Below, one piece after another: positions 19,453-30,406 of a stretch of DNA of 64,000 nucleotides. The stretch comes from Iphinoe sp. HA4291-MV1 (lineage in GTDB: Bacteria > Cyanobacteriota > Cyanobacteriia > Cyanobacteriales > Nostocaceae). The stretch is taken from positions 1 through 64,000 of the forward strand of contig JAHHHH010000011.1 of NCBI GenBank assembly GCA_019359415.1. Direction: 5' to 3'. Positions within the stretch are counted from its first letter, which is position 1, and each line of letters begins with the position of its first letter. A model generated the notes under the pieces. It saw only the letters and a program-made list of their open reading frames with translations, was not told where the DNA came from and did not search any database. Made by a program: the position numbers and the translations under genes.

Positions 19453-19938
19453 CTAAATCCCCAAACTCGCTATAATATTGCGCACAATCACCTCTGGTGA
19501 ATCTGAAACATCCACTGTAATCGCACCAGATGGCTCCTCAAGAGCATCAAACTGACTTTTAAGAAGTTTTTCGGACATGAAGTGATGATGACGCATCTGC
19601 AGCCGCTTTTTAATCAACTCAAATGTCCCCTGAAGGTAAACCAGCTTAACGCATTCCTCATCCAAAACCAAAACCTGACGATAGCTAGCTTTCAGTGCAG
19701 AACACGCCAGCACCATATTTTTATTCTCTTGCAACCACTGTTGTATCGCCTGTTGCAACGCCAGCAACCAAGGCATCCTATCTAAATCGTTTAAGGGGAT
19801 ACCATGCTGCATCTTCTCAAGATTCTCTGGCGAGTGGAAAGCATCAGCATCGCTAAATTCCCAATGTAAAGAGTCCGCCAACAGTTGCCCGATGGTAGAC
19901 TTACCAGAACCAGAGACACCCATTACAAGAATAATCAT
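19453..19938 (-). CDS. Gluconokinase
   Basis: 161-residue small P-loop kinase phosphorylating D-gluconate to 6-phosphogluconate for the pentose-phosphate pathway. Walker A is GVSGSGKST (residues 7-15), DADAFHSPENLEKMQHGIPLNDLDR is the substrate-binding region, and LACSALKASYRQ is the typical lid-proximal motif. Length and motifs match GntK/IdnK. It converges with the MFS gene. Together with the GntR-type regulator this hints at sugar-acid use, by inference. Confidence 0.92.
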   Translation of the reverse strand: MIILVMGVSGSGKSTIGQLLADSLHWEFSDADAFHSPENLEKMQHGIPLNDLDRMPWLLALQQAIQQWLQENKNMVLACSALKASYRQVLVLDEECVKLVYLQGTFELIKKRLQMRHHHFMSEKLLKSQFDALEEPSGAITVDVSDSPEVIVRNIIASLGI

Positions 19939-20064
19939 GTCTGTGGAATGAATAAAGCGGGTGAGGGATGAGGGAGATGAGGGGGATGAGGAAGCTCTTG
20001 AAGAAAGAGTTAATGGACAATTATTTCTTTCCCAATTGCCCCTTGCCCATTGCCCATTGTCCTC
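19939..20064. repeat. Purine-rich and STRR-type repeats between gluconokinase and leuC genes
   Basis: Repeated GATGAGGGA units (about 19961-19992) and TGCCCAT heptamers (about 20037-20060) fill this spacer. The TGCCCAT units are the same as those inside purL near 39920-39948. Confidence 0.75.
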
Positions 20065-21384
20065 TTACATAAACTCACGCGGATCCGTCACATACCCAGT
20101 CAGTGCGGAAGCTGCAGCGGTGAATGGGGAAGCAAGATAAATTCCAGCTTCTTTATGCCCCATTCGTCCAGGGAAGTTGCGGTTAGTGGTGGAAACACAA
20201 ATTTCTGGCTCATTCATCCGTCCAAATGTATCTTTGGGACCACCCAAACAAGCGGCGCAGGAAGGTGCAGCAGGTTCAATACAACCAGCATCTAAGAAAA
20301 TTTCCGAGAGGGTTTGCTCTTCGTACTTGATTTTAAACAAATCTTCGTAGACTTTTTGAGTAGCAGGGACTATGTAGGTGGGAACCTTTACCTTACGACC
20401 TTTAAAAACTTGTGCTGCATGGAAAAAGTCTTCTGTTTTTCCACCTGTGCAGGAACCGATATAAACTCGGTTAATCTTGACATCGTTGCATTCCCGTGCT
20501 AAAGAGCGGTTATCGGGAGAGTGGGGTTTGGCAACAACTGGTTCTAGTTGGGAAACATCGTAGTGATGCTCACTGTAGAACTGAGCATCTGAGTCTGTGT
20601 ATACTGCCTCAAAAGGCTTGTTGGTACGCGCCCGTACGTACTCAAATGTGGTTTCATCGGGGGCTATTGTACCATTTTTGCCGCCAGCTTCAATGACCAT
20701 GTTACACAGGGTCATCCGTTCTTCCATTGTCATTCGTTCGACGGCTTCCCCTGCAAATTCCATCGTCCGATAGGTTGCCCCAGCGACACTGATATCCCCG
20801 ATAATTTGCAAAATGAGGTCTTTCGCCAACAAGTAAGGAGGCATTTCACCATCTAACACAAAACGCATAGTGGCAGGAACTTTGATCAGCAGCTTGCCAG
20901 TCCCCATAATGAAGCCAGCGTCTGTGTTGCCGATACCTGTGGCAAATTGACCGAAAGCACCAGCGTTACAGGTGTGGGAATCCGTACCGAATAAGACTTC
21001 GCCTGGGCGGGTGTGACCTTCTTGGGCTAGGGCGATGTGGCAAACACCTTTATAGTCTGGGTTGGCTTTGAAGTTGGCACGGTCAGTAATATCGTAAAAG
21101 TATTTTATACCTTGTTCTTTGGCAAAATCACGTAAAATATCAACGTTGCGGTTAGCGCGTTCGTCAGCGGTGAAAATATAGTGGTCGGGAATTAACACGA
21201 TTTTGTCGGAGTCCCAGACTTTGGCGTCAGCACCAAACTCGCGTTTAAAAACGCCAATGGTTCCAGGTCCACAAACATCATGTGTCATTAAAACATCAAC
21301 ATTTACCCAGATATTTTCCCCCGGTTCGACAACCGAGCGACCAGAGGCTTTCGCCAAAATTTTTTCTACAAGGGTCATGCCCAT
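20065..21384 (-). CDS. leuC: 3-isopropylmalate dehydratase large subunit-type aconitase family protein
   Basis: 439-residue member of the aconitase superfamily that carries a [4Fe-4S] cluster and isomerises 2- to 3-isopropylmalate in leucine synthesis with LeuD. Cluster and active-site motifs: FGTDSHTCNAGAFGQFATGIG, IGSCTGGKTEDF and PSCAACLG, which supply the three cysteines. The C-terminal RNFPGRMGHKEAGIYLASPFTAA is typical of LeuC/HacA. The length matches the shorter archaeal-like LeuC class. The ATG at 21384 (MGMTLVEKIL) is preferred; a longer reading from 21417 is unlike the family. Confidence 0.9.
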   Translation of the reverse strand: MGMTLVEKILAKASGRSVVEPGENIWVNVDVLMTHDVCGPGTIGVFKREFGADAKVWDSDKIVLIPDHYIFTADERANRNVDILRDFAKEQGIKYFYDITDRANFKANPDYKGVCHIALAQEGHTRPGEVLFGTDSHTCNAGAFGQFATGIGNTDAGFIMGTGKLLIKVPATMRFVLDGEMPPYLLAKDLILQIIGDISVAGATYRTMEFAGEAVERMTMEERMTLCNMVIEAGGKNGTIAPDETTFEYVRARTNKPFEAVYTDSDAQFYSEHHYDVSQLEPVVAKPHSPDNRSLARECNDVKINRVYIGSCTGGKTEDFFHAAQVFKGRKVKVPTYIVPATQKVYEDLFKIKYEEQTLSEIFLDAGCIEPAAPSCAACLGGPKDTFGRMNEPEICVSTTNRNFPGRMGHKEAGIYLASPFTAAASALTGYVTDPREFM

Positions 21385-21788
21385 AGCGATCGCGTTCTTT
21401 TTTGTGCAAGGGTACAAATTCTATGCTACATGGCAGGTCGTCTGTCAATCAAACTAAATCACTTTTAGATAAGTAGATGGACATAAATAAATGAAACATA
21501 TCAGTAGGGGAGCCAGTGCGTTGGAGAGCCAGCGCTGCAGGAGGATCTCCCTCCGTAGGCGTCTGGCGTCCGGGTTTCCCGGCTTGAAGCATCTGGCGTT
21601 GGGCATTGCCTAAAACAGTTTCTCTGCAAAAGAAGGTGATATGTCAGGGGGGTGGATGGTGTATCCTTTTATTGACAGGAATTGGTCGAGTTGTAAATTA
21701 AATTGAAGTTTCCTCACAGCGGAAGCTTTCATAAGAGCGGTAAAAGCTATAGCAGTCCTATCTGAAACGAACCGCTAAAATACCAAGG
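21385..21788. repeat. Spacer with G+C-rich dispersed repeat
   Basis: No gene seen. Around 21510-21610 there is an extragenic repeat-like stretch with GCGTTGGAGAGCCAGCGCTG and GGCGTCTGGCGTCCGGGTTT-type sequence, similar in style to other G+C-rich repeats of the window. Confidence 0.5.
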
Positions 21789-23264
21789 ATGCCAAGGTAT
21801 AACAGAAGAAGAGAAAAAGTTAATTTAAAAACTCCTGCGCGGATTGCGACAAATAAAATTCCTACCAAGCGCAGATGCAGAAATTCTCTGCTAACCTCTA
21901 ATCTACAACTACTGTCGAGTCCGAGAAATGAACTTGTGGATGCCATATTAGAGCGATCGCACCAACTCAAACAAGATCTCACTGATTTTGTCTATGATGC
22001 TGAAGACGAACTCGCACAAGCATTGGAAAGCTATGCTGCTGTAAAATCACGTCGTGGAAGCGGTGACAATTTTCAACAAGAACTTATTATTGACTCGTTT
22101 CTTACAGAAGGGCGAATCAGTGATTCCTCTCCATTGGATTTGTTTATACAAAGCCACAACGAATTGTCACAGAGCGATCGCGAACTTATCAACAGTTGGC
22201 ATCGCACCTTTATTGGGTTATTTGCTATTACAAAAATCCTACCTGATGGCTTTGAACTAAGGAACTGGTTAACAGATAAATACTATAGTGTCAAGCAAAA
22301 TAATGCCCAGAAACTAAAGGAGATGTCTCGGTTGAAAGAGGGAGAAATTTTACTCACTCGCATTTCTCCTGTAACTGACAGCTACTGGACATTCTCTGGT
22401 CCCTACACGCAGATGGGTAAATTAGGCAAACCAAAATTAGCAGTCGCTATTGGTAATTTTAAAGACAATTACAAAGACCATCTTTATGGTGATGCTCCAG
22501 ACTTGCTAGAGGAAGCTTGGCAATCTGTAGGAATCTATCATCAGCAGTTTGTGGAGTTTTTTGGTACTGATGAAGTCACAATGCCAGGATATCAACTCAA
22601 CAAAAAGATTGCCGAATTCCAAGAAGTTTTAACAAAAAAACGTTTTGAAGAAGCAGGTATTGATACTTCAAAATCACTAGGAGAAGTTGCACAAGAAGCT
22701 GGTCTTGGAGAAGAAGAAATTAAAGCAGTTGCAAAAGAATTTGGTACTGACTCTCAAGTAGTTTCGCAAATGTTTGACAACAAAAGCGGTACCAGTAAAA
22801 TGGTGATGCCAAAAGTTGATTTGCCTGCTGAACTCAAAAAAGCAGAACAGGTCACAGCTATATCTCATTCCCGATGGGGACAGATGTTTCTCCCGACCTA
22901 CTCTAAAATCAAGGCAATTTTAGAAGCAGATGATTGGCAAAGTGTAGAAGGTGCCGAAAAAGTCATTCGTTTTTATTTGGAAGACAAAAGTATTAATGCT
23001 TTCATTTGGCATAGCTTAGCCCAACAGTATCCAACACAGTTAGAAAAAGTTCTGCAAACGTTTCTTCAACGACCAAATTTTCAACTTCAAAATGACTTGG
23101 ATACTCTGTTGCAAGAATACAACAAACCCATAGAGCCAGAGTTACCAGAAATTGCCAGTGTACCAATACACCTGCATAATTTATTCCAAGAAGCTTTGAT
23201 GGAAGTCAACAAATCTAAGCCCAAAGGAAAGAGTCAAAAGCAGCCAGCTAAGGGCTTTCAATAG
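21789..23264 (+). CDS. Conserved-looking protein of unknown function
   Basis: 491-residue soluble protein with normal codon use but no family I recognise. The first 45 residues are unusually basic (MPRYNRRREKVNLK), so the true start may be further in, for example a GTG near the NELVDAILERSHQLKQDL segment. From there the protein is mixed charged, with a possible small helical domain (GIDTSKSLGEVAQEAGLGEEEIKAVA, residues about 285-310) that resembles a helix-turn-helix in spacing. It has a Lys/Gln-rich tail. No membrane segment or signal is visible. It ends 145 bases before the convergent ccaA gene. Confidence 0.7.
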   Translation: MPRYNRRREKVNLKTPARIATNKIPTKRRCRNSLLTSNLQLLSSPRNELVDAILERSHQLKQDLTDFVYDAEDELAQALESYAAVKSRRGSGDNFQQELIIDSFLTEGRISDSSPLDLFIQSHNELSQSDRELINSWHRTFIGLFAITKILPDGFELRNWLTDKYYSVKQNNAQKLKEMSRLKEGEILLTRISPVTDSYWTFSGPYTQMGKLGKPKLAVAIGNFKDNYKDHLYGDAPDLLEEAWQSVGIYHQQFVEFFGTDEVTMPGYQLNKKIAEFQEVLTKKRFEEAGIDTSKSLGEVAQEAGLGEEEIKAVAKEFGTDSQVVSQMFDNKSGTSKMVMPKVDLPAELKKAEQVTAISHSRWGQMFLPTYSKIKAILEADDWQSVEGAEKVIRFYLEDKSINAFIWHSLAQQYPTQLEKVLQTFLQRPNFQLQNDLDTLLQEYNKPIEPELPEIASVPIHLHNLFQEALMEVNKSKPKGKSQKQPAKGFQ

Positions 23265-23343
23265 TGAGCGAAGAACTGCTCATGAATTGCTTTAGTCCAT
23301 GACTGTGTGATGGGCGATTTAGCCAGTGAGGGAGCCGCCTACC

Positions 23344-23366
23344 ATGTAAGTACCTCGTACTTACAT
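23344..23366. terminator. Bidirectional hairpin between convergent genes
   Basis: Perfect ten-base stem ATGTAAGTAC, loop CTC, GTACTTACAT, followed by CTTT on the plus strand. It lies between the ends of the 21789-23264 gene and ccaA. Confidence 0.6.
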
Positions 23367-23408
23367 CTTTCGTTTAAGTTTATCGTTCACACTTTATACC
23401 CTACACTT

Positions 23409-24230
23409 TCACTTTGTTGCCCCAGATCCTCGATAAATTCGCTGCATCTGCTCTTGAGAAAGCCGCGTTATTGGAAACCCTTGATATGTGAGAACGACTT
23501 CTTCTTCGGGTATTTCAACCACTTCCGGCTGAGTTTTACCAGAACGATTTCCATTGGAAATTGGAGGCGTGCTTAGTAGTAGTGTGTCATCTATCTCCAA
23601 TGATGTAAGCTGGCTTTGGGGCAAGACATAGGCGTGCGTTTGTGGATCGTATACCAAAATTTCTGCTGTCTCAATTTGATAAATCCAAGCATAAATATTG
23701 AGTTGTCCTTGGTAGAGCTTAGAGCGAATCACCGGATATGTCCGCAAATTTTCAATTTGGGTGAGTACATTTTCAGCAATCACAATTTCTAACAATTCTT
23801 CCCCCGAGTAGTGGCTATAGTGATCTACAACCAACTGTCGGGTTGCTAGTGCATACTTAAGCCAGTCATGCACAAGCGGCATTTCTTTTTGCAAGCTGTC
23901 TAACTTCATGAGTCCTTTCATTGCACCGCAATGTGAGTGACCACAGACAATAATTTGTCGAATATCTAATGCTTGAATAGCATATTCAATTGTGGCACCC
24001 TCACCGCCATTGGTTGCGCCAAAAGGTGGAATAATATTGCCGGCATTGCGGATGACAAACAATTCACCCAACCCAGCTTGTGTAATTAGATTTGGATCGA
24101 TACGCGAATCTGAACAGGTAATAAACAATACTCTCGGCTTTTGACCATGAGAAAGTTGTTCAAACAGTTCTTGATGCGTGCAAAAATAGCTAGCTTTGAA
24201 TTCGCGCAGACCTCTAATTAATTTCTTCAT
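23409..24230 (-). CDS. ccaA: Beta-class carbonic anhydrase (CcaA/IcfA type)
   Basis: 273-residue beta-carbonic anhydrase that interconverts CO2 and bicarbonate; in cyanobacteria CcaA works inside the carboxysome. Zinc ligands Cys39, His98 and Cys101 and the Asp41-Arg43 dyad are seen in ITCSDSRID and CGHSHCGA when the start is set at 24230 (MKKLIRGLREFKASYF). Those numbers equal the ones known for the Synechocystis CcaA. The C-terminal extension beyond the catalytic core (about residues 200-273) also matches CcaA-type enzymes. A longer reading to 24287 adds a poor extension. Confidence 0.93.
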   Translation of the reverse strand: MKKLIRGLREFKASYFCTHQELFEQLSHGQKPRVLFITCSDSRIDPNLITQAGLGELFVIRNAGNIIPPFGATNGGEGATIEYAIQALDIRQIIVCGHSHCGAMKGLMKLDSLQKEMPLVHDWLKYALATRQLVVDHYSHYSGEELLEIVIAENVLTQIENLRTYPVIRSKLYQGQLNIYAWIYQIETAEILVYDPQTHAYVLPQSQLTSLEIDDTLLLSTPPISNGNRSGKTQPEVVEIPEEEVVLTYQGFPITRLSQEQMQRIYRGSGATK

Positions 24231-24361
24231 AAAGCTACCCAAACAAAAGAGGCAGTAGTTGGTGAAAGTATACCTAAATTTTCCCAAAGGATGGTTACTC
24301 TGGTATCAGAGTTTTTTTCCGAAAAAAATATTAAAAGCTTTTCAAGTACATAAATCACGCG

Positions 24362-24386
24362 GTAGGGGCTGTTCTTGCCGCCCCTA
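24362..24386. repeat. GTAGGGGC-type hairpin
   Basis: GTAGGGGC arms at 24362-24369 and GCCCCTAC at 24379-24386 with a short loop, in the spacer upstream of ccaA. This kind of GTAGGGGCG palindrome is frequent in Nostocales genomes. Confidence 0.6.
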
Positions 24387-24531
24387 CATTTTTCACAGGG
24401 CAAGCGTAGGACTTCCTTTATTTTTGAATTTTGTTAGCGCAGCGGGACGCAGTCCATTTTGAATTTTGAATTGTTAAGCCCTCCCCTACGAAAATCTGTG
24501 GTTCTACTAGCTGAAAATAGCTGTAATATCA

Positions 24532-24571
24532 ACAAAAAAACAGCCGCCTCCACAAAGGAAGCAGCTGTTTT
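24532..24571 (-). terminator. Intrinsic terminator after groEL
   Basis: On the minus strand AACAGCTGCTTCC, a short loop, and GGAGGCGGCTGTT are followed by a run of seven T residues. It ends the groES-groEL transcript. Confidence 0.85.
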
Positions 24572-24605
24572 ATCGAAGGTGGGTATTGCCCACCCAACAA
24601 GAATC

Positions 24606-26249
<1,644 letters not shown>

Positions 26250-26297
26250 TCAAAGAATTTTTAGCAGAAAACTACAAAGTAATGATGTTTGTCATGA

Positions 26298-26327
26298 GTC
26301 ATTTGTCAATAACTCATGACAAATGAC
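26298..26327. repeat. Intercistronic hairpin between groES and groEL
   Basis: Perfect 11-base arms GTCATTTGTCA and TGACAAATGAC around an eight-base loop, immediately at the end of groES. It has no T run. The arms resemble the STRR unit TAGTCAT, so it may derive from the repeat family. Confidence 0.65.
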
Positions 26328-26638
26328 TATGAAACGATTGCTAGAATGTCTTTTTCAGAGAGCAGTACGTATTCATCAGTTCCAAGCTTGATGTCGGTAC
26401 CAGCGTATTTGGAGTAAAGAACTTTGTCTCCTACCTTCACATCCAACGCCTGACGAGCACCGTCATCTTTGAGCTTGCCTTCACCAACAGCAACAACTTC
26501 GCCTACTTGGGGCTTTTCTTTTGCGGTGTCGGGCAAATACAGACCACCTGCGGTCTTTTCTTCGGAGGCGCTCACTTTGACGAATACGCGATCGCCCAGA
26601 GGTTTAACTGTAGAAACGCTTAAAGATACAGCTGCCAT
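26327..26638 (-). CDS. groES: 10 kDa co-chaperonin GroES
   Basis: 103-residue lid of the GroEL chamber. Typical motifs: [32 protein letters not shown], including the mobile loop, and [13 protein letters not shown]. First gene of groES-groEL, 83 bases before groEL. A CIRCE operator lies 18-44 bases upstream of the start codon. Confidence 0.98.
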   Translation of the reverse strand: MAAVSLSVSTVKPLGDRVFVKVSASEEKTAGGLYLPDTAKEKPQVGEVVAVGEGKLKDDGARQALDVKVGDKVLYSKYAGTDIKLGTDEYVLLSEKDILAIVS

Positions 26639-26655
26639 ACCAAATTCTCACCTTG

Positions 26656-26682
26656 TTAGCACTCTCAACTCCTGAGTGCTAA
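26656..26682. promoter_or_regulatory. CIRCE operator (HrcA site) upstream of groES
   Basis: Perfect inverted repeat TTAGCACTC-N9-GAGTGCTAA, the consensus bound by the heat-shock repressor HrcA. Its position 18 bases before the groES start codon fits repression of groES-groEL. Confidence 0.95.
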
Positions 26683-26885
26683 TGTACCTAAAGACAGAGT
26701 GGAATGGCAACATTTTCTTTTGTACGGGTTCCCGAACTTTACTTGCATAAACTCACGTAAGTACATATACTCTATTTTCCTGAGCTTTCAGGTTTTACTC
26801 CGTAAATGACGAATATGGATATATGGGCAACTTTGTTTGCAAAGCTGGGAAGTTGATATAGAACAGTAATCAGGGAGCTTTTCAA

Positions 26886-27362
26886 TTGAGTAACACTACA
26901 GTGATCCAGTCCTGCCTTCAGCTACCAAAAACCACTAAACCACCAGCGAATAAGGCCCTAAGTATTTCTATAGAAACTTTAGGACTGTCAAAAACTCAGA
27001 GGAAGATTTTGATCTGTGCTGCCCAAACAGTTTCTAACTGCTTGTGTGAACAAGCTCGTCTACCATTTTGGGAATACTTGAAAAAGCGACTCAAACAGCC
27101 AAATCTTCACCAAGGGCGAGATAACAATTCTAGTTGGAACTTTGGAAAAAAAGTCAACTGCTTGCCAGTTTGTTGTTCTAGACTGATAATAAAGGATTAC
27201 CCGGATGCTGTGCGGTATCGCCCAACAACCCCGGAAGCCATTGAGCGGATTATATGAGAACACTTCTTAGGCAACAAGGTGGTAGAAGAATATGCATTTT
27301 CGTTTCCCCATCCTTTGCCAAAAAGTTCCCGTGTTTGTCGTGAACAACTTATAAAAGCTTAA
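26886..27362 (+). pseudogene. (2Fe-2S) ferredoxin-domain protein gene with an in-frame TGA
   Basis: From a TTG at 26886 (with GGAG upstream) the frame is open to a TGA at 27255-27257, then continues in the same frame for 34 more codons to TAA at 27360-27362. Both halves match one family of thioredoxin-like [2Fe-2S] proteins: ILICAAQTVSNCLC and WEYLKKRLK, VNCLPVC, YPDAVRYRPTTPEAIERII, then after the stop EHFLGNKVVEEYAFSFPHPLP. The four likely cluster cysteines are retained. The stop would remove only the conserved C-terminal helix and tail. Either a recent nonsense mutation, a tolerated truncation of 123 residues, or readthrough. Confidence 0.7.
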
Positions 27363-27718
27363 CATCCAAAAAGGATATGGCACAGTAGTAAACAAATGAA
27401 AGTACGGGTTAATTGTAATTTGGGAGCATCTTGAGTCCAACACTTACTTGTTAACCTGAATAATTATTATTTAATCAGTGTTTTTTAACCCGCAACTTTC
27501 AAAGCGATATATAATAACGCATTATGAATACTACTGCTCTACGTATCCTTACTGGATTTTTGCCGTTGCTACAGAATTTCTTGAAAGTGACAACCATTTT
27601 TAAGATTTCATAAAGCAAAGGCAAGTTAAGTGAGAAAAAGCACGACACCTCCTTAATTCACCACCAGAGGATATCGATTCAAGACCTTAATGGATCAAGC
27701 GCGATAAGTGCCACTGCT
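27363..27718. other. Upstream region of the response regulator gene
   Basis: A+T-rich spacer without a supported gene; it probably holds the promoter of the response regulator gene. No operator was recognised. Confidence 0.4.
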
Positions 27719-28366
27719 ATGAAAGAACCCAGCATGAAAGATCACAAACGACTTCTACTTATTGATGATGACCCTAACCTCATCTTGCTGGTGAAGGATT
27801 ATTTAGAATTCCGGGGTTATGATGTCACCACAGCCGAAAATGGTCGAGAAGCACTGGAAATTTTAGAGCAGGATATTCCAGACATGATCATTTGCGATGT
27901 GATGATGCCAGAAATGGACGGGTATACTTTTGTAGAACAAGTCCGGCAAACCGAACGCACCGGCTGGATTCCTGTTCTATTCCTTTCAGCTAAGGGACAA
28001 AGCGCAGACCGAGTTAAAGGTCTGAATAAAGGTGCTGATGTGTACATGGTCAAGCCTTTTGAGCCAGAAGAATTGGTAGCACAAGTAGAATCTTCTCTAA
28101 AGCAGACCATTCGCTGGAAAGAACACCAAGCAAAAGGAGGAGAAAACGGTTCCCGCATCCAAGTTCCCTTCGATGTGCAGTTAACCCCAACAGAACTCAA
28201 AGTTGTTCAATTTGTGGCTAGGGGCTTAGCTAACCGCGAAATAGCTGAAGAATTAAATGTCAGCCAACGCACGGTAGAAAGCCATGTGTCCAATATGTTG
28301 GGCAAAACCAATCTCCACAATCGCACTGAACTAGCGCGGTGGGCAATTGAAAATCAAATGGCGTAA
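27719..28366 (+). CDS. NarL/LuxR-type response regulator, Rre1/Ycf29-like
   Basis: 215-residue two-component regulator. Receiver domain residues about 10-125 with the acidic pair DDD near residues 17-19, phospho-acceptor Asp in MIICDVMMPEMDGY, and Lys in MVKPFEPEEL. The DNA-binding domain is a C-terminal LuxR helix-turn-helix (LTPTELKVVQFVARGLANREIAEEL, SQRTVESHVSNMLGK). The overall form agrees with the Rre1 (plastid Ycf29) family, a stress regulator of cyanobacteria that acts on chaperone genes. Its place about 1 kb from groESL is noteworthy. Assignment to Rre1 is by resemblance only. Confidence 0.85.
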   Translation: MKEPSMKDHKRLLLIDDDPNLILLVKDYLEFRGYDVTTAENGREALEILEQDIPDMIICDVMMPEMDGYTFVEQVRQTERTGWIPVLFLSAKGQSADRVKGLNKGADVYMVKPFEPEELVAQVESSLKQTIRWKEHQAKGGENGSRIQVPFDVQLTPTELKVVQFVARGLANREIAEELNVSQRTVESHVSNMLGKTNLHNRTELARWAIENQMA

Positions 28367-28609
28367 CTACAGTGCTAAGTCCTGAGTTCTGAGGAGCCAG
28401 TCACGTGCACAAGAGTTGTCACCAGCTCTGGTTTCCTTTCAAGCACACAAGCTCCTCGCTCTGCGAGGGCTGCTGAACTACTATCTCCTCCACCAGACGC
28501 CACTCGCATTCGGAGGGTTCCCTCTGCTCTTGGAGACTGGCGTTGGTGAGTGTCGAGTGCTGAGTAGCTACCTAGCTCAGCACTTGTTGCTCATTACTTA
28601 AAACTTAAT

Positions 28610-28918
28610 TCACCAACCGTCTTCTTCAGTAACGAATGGGTGCGAAATTTCTAAATTCAGTTCATTAAGATAGGTTAAGGCGCTAGCAATTTGGAAAACT
28701 GTTCCTCGTAACTCTAAATCAAAACAGCCTTGTTGCGGCATATGACCATTCAGTTGGGCTGCTGCAATATTGACTATGATGCCGCAATGGGAAATGAGCC
28801 GTGAAATGATTGGCTGTTCGTGTAACTCCTTGGGAATACGAACTGTAATGCGAGTTGTGGTGCGTCGGTTGTTTCGAAAATCGATAGTAGATTTGCCCTG
28901 TTGACTTGGAATTGCCAT
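28610..28918 (-). CDS. NIL-domain protein
   Basis: 102-residue protein composed of a basic Ser/Arg/Thr N-terminus and a NIL-type ACT-like fold (RITVRIPKELHEQPIISRLISHCGIIVNIAAAQLNG, then FDLELRGTVFQIASALTYLNELNLEI). NIL domains are small regulatory or substrate-binding units attached to methionine ABC transporters and ferredoxins; this one is free-standing as often in cyanobacteria. Ligand unknown. It lies opposite in direction to the response regulator gene. Confidence 0.8.
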   Translation of the reverse strand: MAIPSQQGKSTIDFRNNRRTTTRITVRIPKELHEQPIISRLISHCGIIVNIAAAQLNGHMPQQGCFDLELRGTVFQIASALTYLNELNLEISHPFVTEEDGW

Positions 28919-29622
28919 AATAGCTTTCCTTTGAAATTTTCTGATGCGGGTTTTATGTTACAACGAATTTTTCTCCCGCAACAAAAATCTTGACACTACT
29001 TTTCATCAAAGGGGTGTAGTGTCATTACCCCCTAAATTCCTTCCTTTCTTAATTTCCTGTTTATCAATCGGAATATTCTTTTTTAAGAAAAATTTACATA
29101 GTGAAATTCAAAAAACCCACAGTCAACCCATTCGTGAGAGGTTAAGACAATATTCATTTTGTCAATTAGGAATTATGCTGAAAAGTGAGTGAAAAACAAA
29201 GTATTAAACTAAACTAAGTACTAACTTTTCAGCACCAAAGTGAATCATGAGTCATTTGGTTACGCCATTGCTCCCACAAAAATTATGTTTTTTACCACGT
29301 TTTTGGTAGCATTTTTAAGTCCTTTTACTTATTGACAAAATTACCATAACCTTAACCTCTCACGGTTGCAGTCAACCCGCCACTCTTGTCAAAGTTGTCG
29401 CGTTTGAGTGACAGTAACAAGTTTAACAATTAATAATTCTATACGTGTAGAGACGTTACAGTGTAACGTCTCTACATAGGTGATGACTCCAAGTACTCTA
29501 AAGAGGTAATTGCGATCGCACCATCGTGTCTACAAACAATCTTATCTAAATAGTTTTGCTTGGAGTGGCGACTGACTAAGAGTTGCTACTCTTGTCATAA
29601 ATAAACTTTTGCATAAATAGCC
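28919..29622. other. Spacer of about 700 bases
   Basis: An 82-codon frame at 28944-29192 has no recognisable features and is not called. A perfect palindrome is at 29447-29475. The rest appears non-coding, and may hold the decayed 5' part of the AAA-type gene that follows. Confidence 0.45.
29447..29475. repeat. Perfect GTAGAGACGTTACA palindrome
   Basis: Fourteen-base arms (29447-29460 and 29462-29475) around a single base. It shares the GTAGAGACG end with the palindrome at 11141-11172. Confidence 0.85.
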
Positions 29623-30099
29623 TTGAGACAGCTGATAAGTCCTATAGCTGATTTGCAAACCAGAACTTTGGCAAAGTCCAATATAAAGATAAATGCTAAG
29701 CAGATACAAGATTTAGCTAGCCTGCATGGTTTGAATTGGAACGCAATTCAGGTGGATGAATTAATTAAAATGGTGGGAGGGCATCCCTATTTGGTACGGT
29801 TAGCATTGTATGAGTTGAGTTGTGGAAATGTGACACTCAAGCAGTTATTGCAAGAAGCTGCTACAGAAGCAGGAATTTATAGTAATCATTTGCGGGGATA
29901 CCTAAAAGTGATACAAGAATGTCCAAAACTGGCTGAGGCGTTAAAAATAGTTGTCAACTCACCTGAGCCAGTGGAATTAGATTCTATACAGATTTATCAG
30001 TTATACAGTATGGGATTAGTCCAGCGGCAAGACAATCATGTCACGGCTCGGTTCAATTTGTACCGCGAGTATTTTTGCCGAGTTTTGACTGAAAGCTGA
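29623..30099 (+). pseudogene. C-terminal fragment of an AAA-like (AAA_35) ATPase-domain protein
   Basis: About 158 codons match the distal half of the AAA-like domain found in many cyanobacterial signalling proteins: INAKQIQDLASLHGLNW, KMVGGHPYLVRLALYELSCG, EAGIYSNHLRGYLKVIQE and MGLVQRQDNHVTARFNLYREYF. The expected N-terminal Walker A and B region is absent, and the frame opens with a TTG that lacks a clear ribosome-binding site. It is therefore regarded as a remnant, although expression of the fragment cannot be ruled out. Confidence 0.7.
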
Positions 30100-30158
30100 T
30101 ACTATTTGTCTATCAATCAAAAATGAGAAACGGTATTCTTTGAGTGATATGGATGTAA

Positions 30159-30200
30159 GAATTCAGGAGCCAGAATTCAGGAGCCAGAATTCAGGAGTTA
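30159..30200. repeat. Three tandem 14-base GAATTCAGGAGCCA units
   Basis: Units at 30159-30172, 30173-30186 and 30187-30200 (the last ends TTA instead of CCA). Located in the 307-bp spacer between the AAA remnant and asnS; no gene is seen there. Confidence 0.85.
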
Positions 30201-30406
30201 GAATAGTTAAAGAATCAGGAGAACATTTGATCCAATGAACATACCAATAATAATAGACTCCTTATAAATTCTGACTTCTGACTCAAGAAGTGCTGAATTC
30301 TTACATATGGATAGAATAAGGAACTATGCTGCATACCCGATAACTGATAACTGTTAAGGTCATAAATTTATGAAACAGCGCCAAGAGAAATCAGGTTTTT
30401 AAAAAT

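Noticed and set aside
28944-29192. 82-codon plus-strand frame
   Set aside because: No family features and no ribosome-binding site; composition as in surrounding non-coding sequence.
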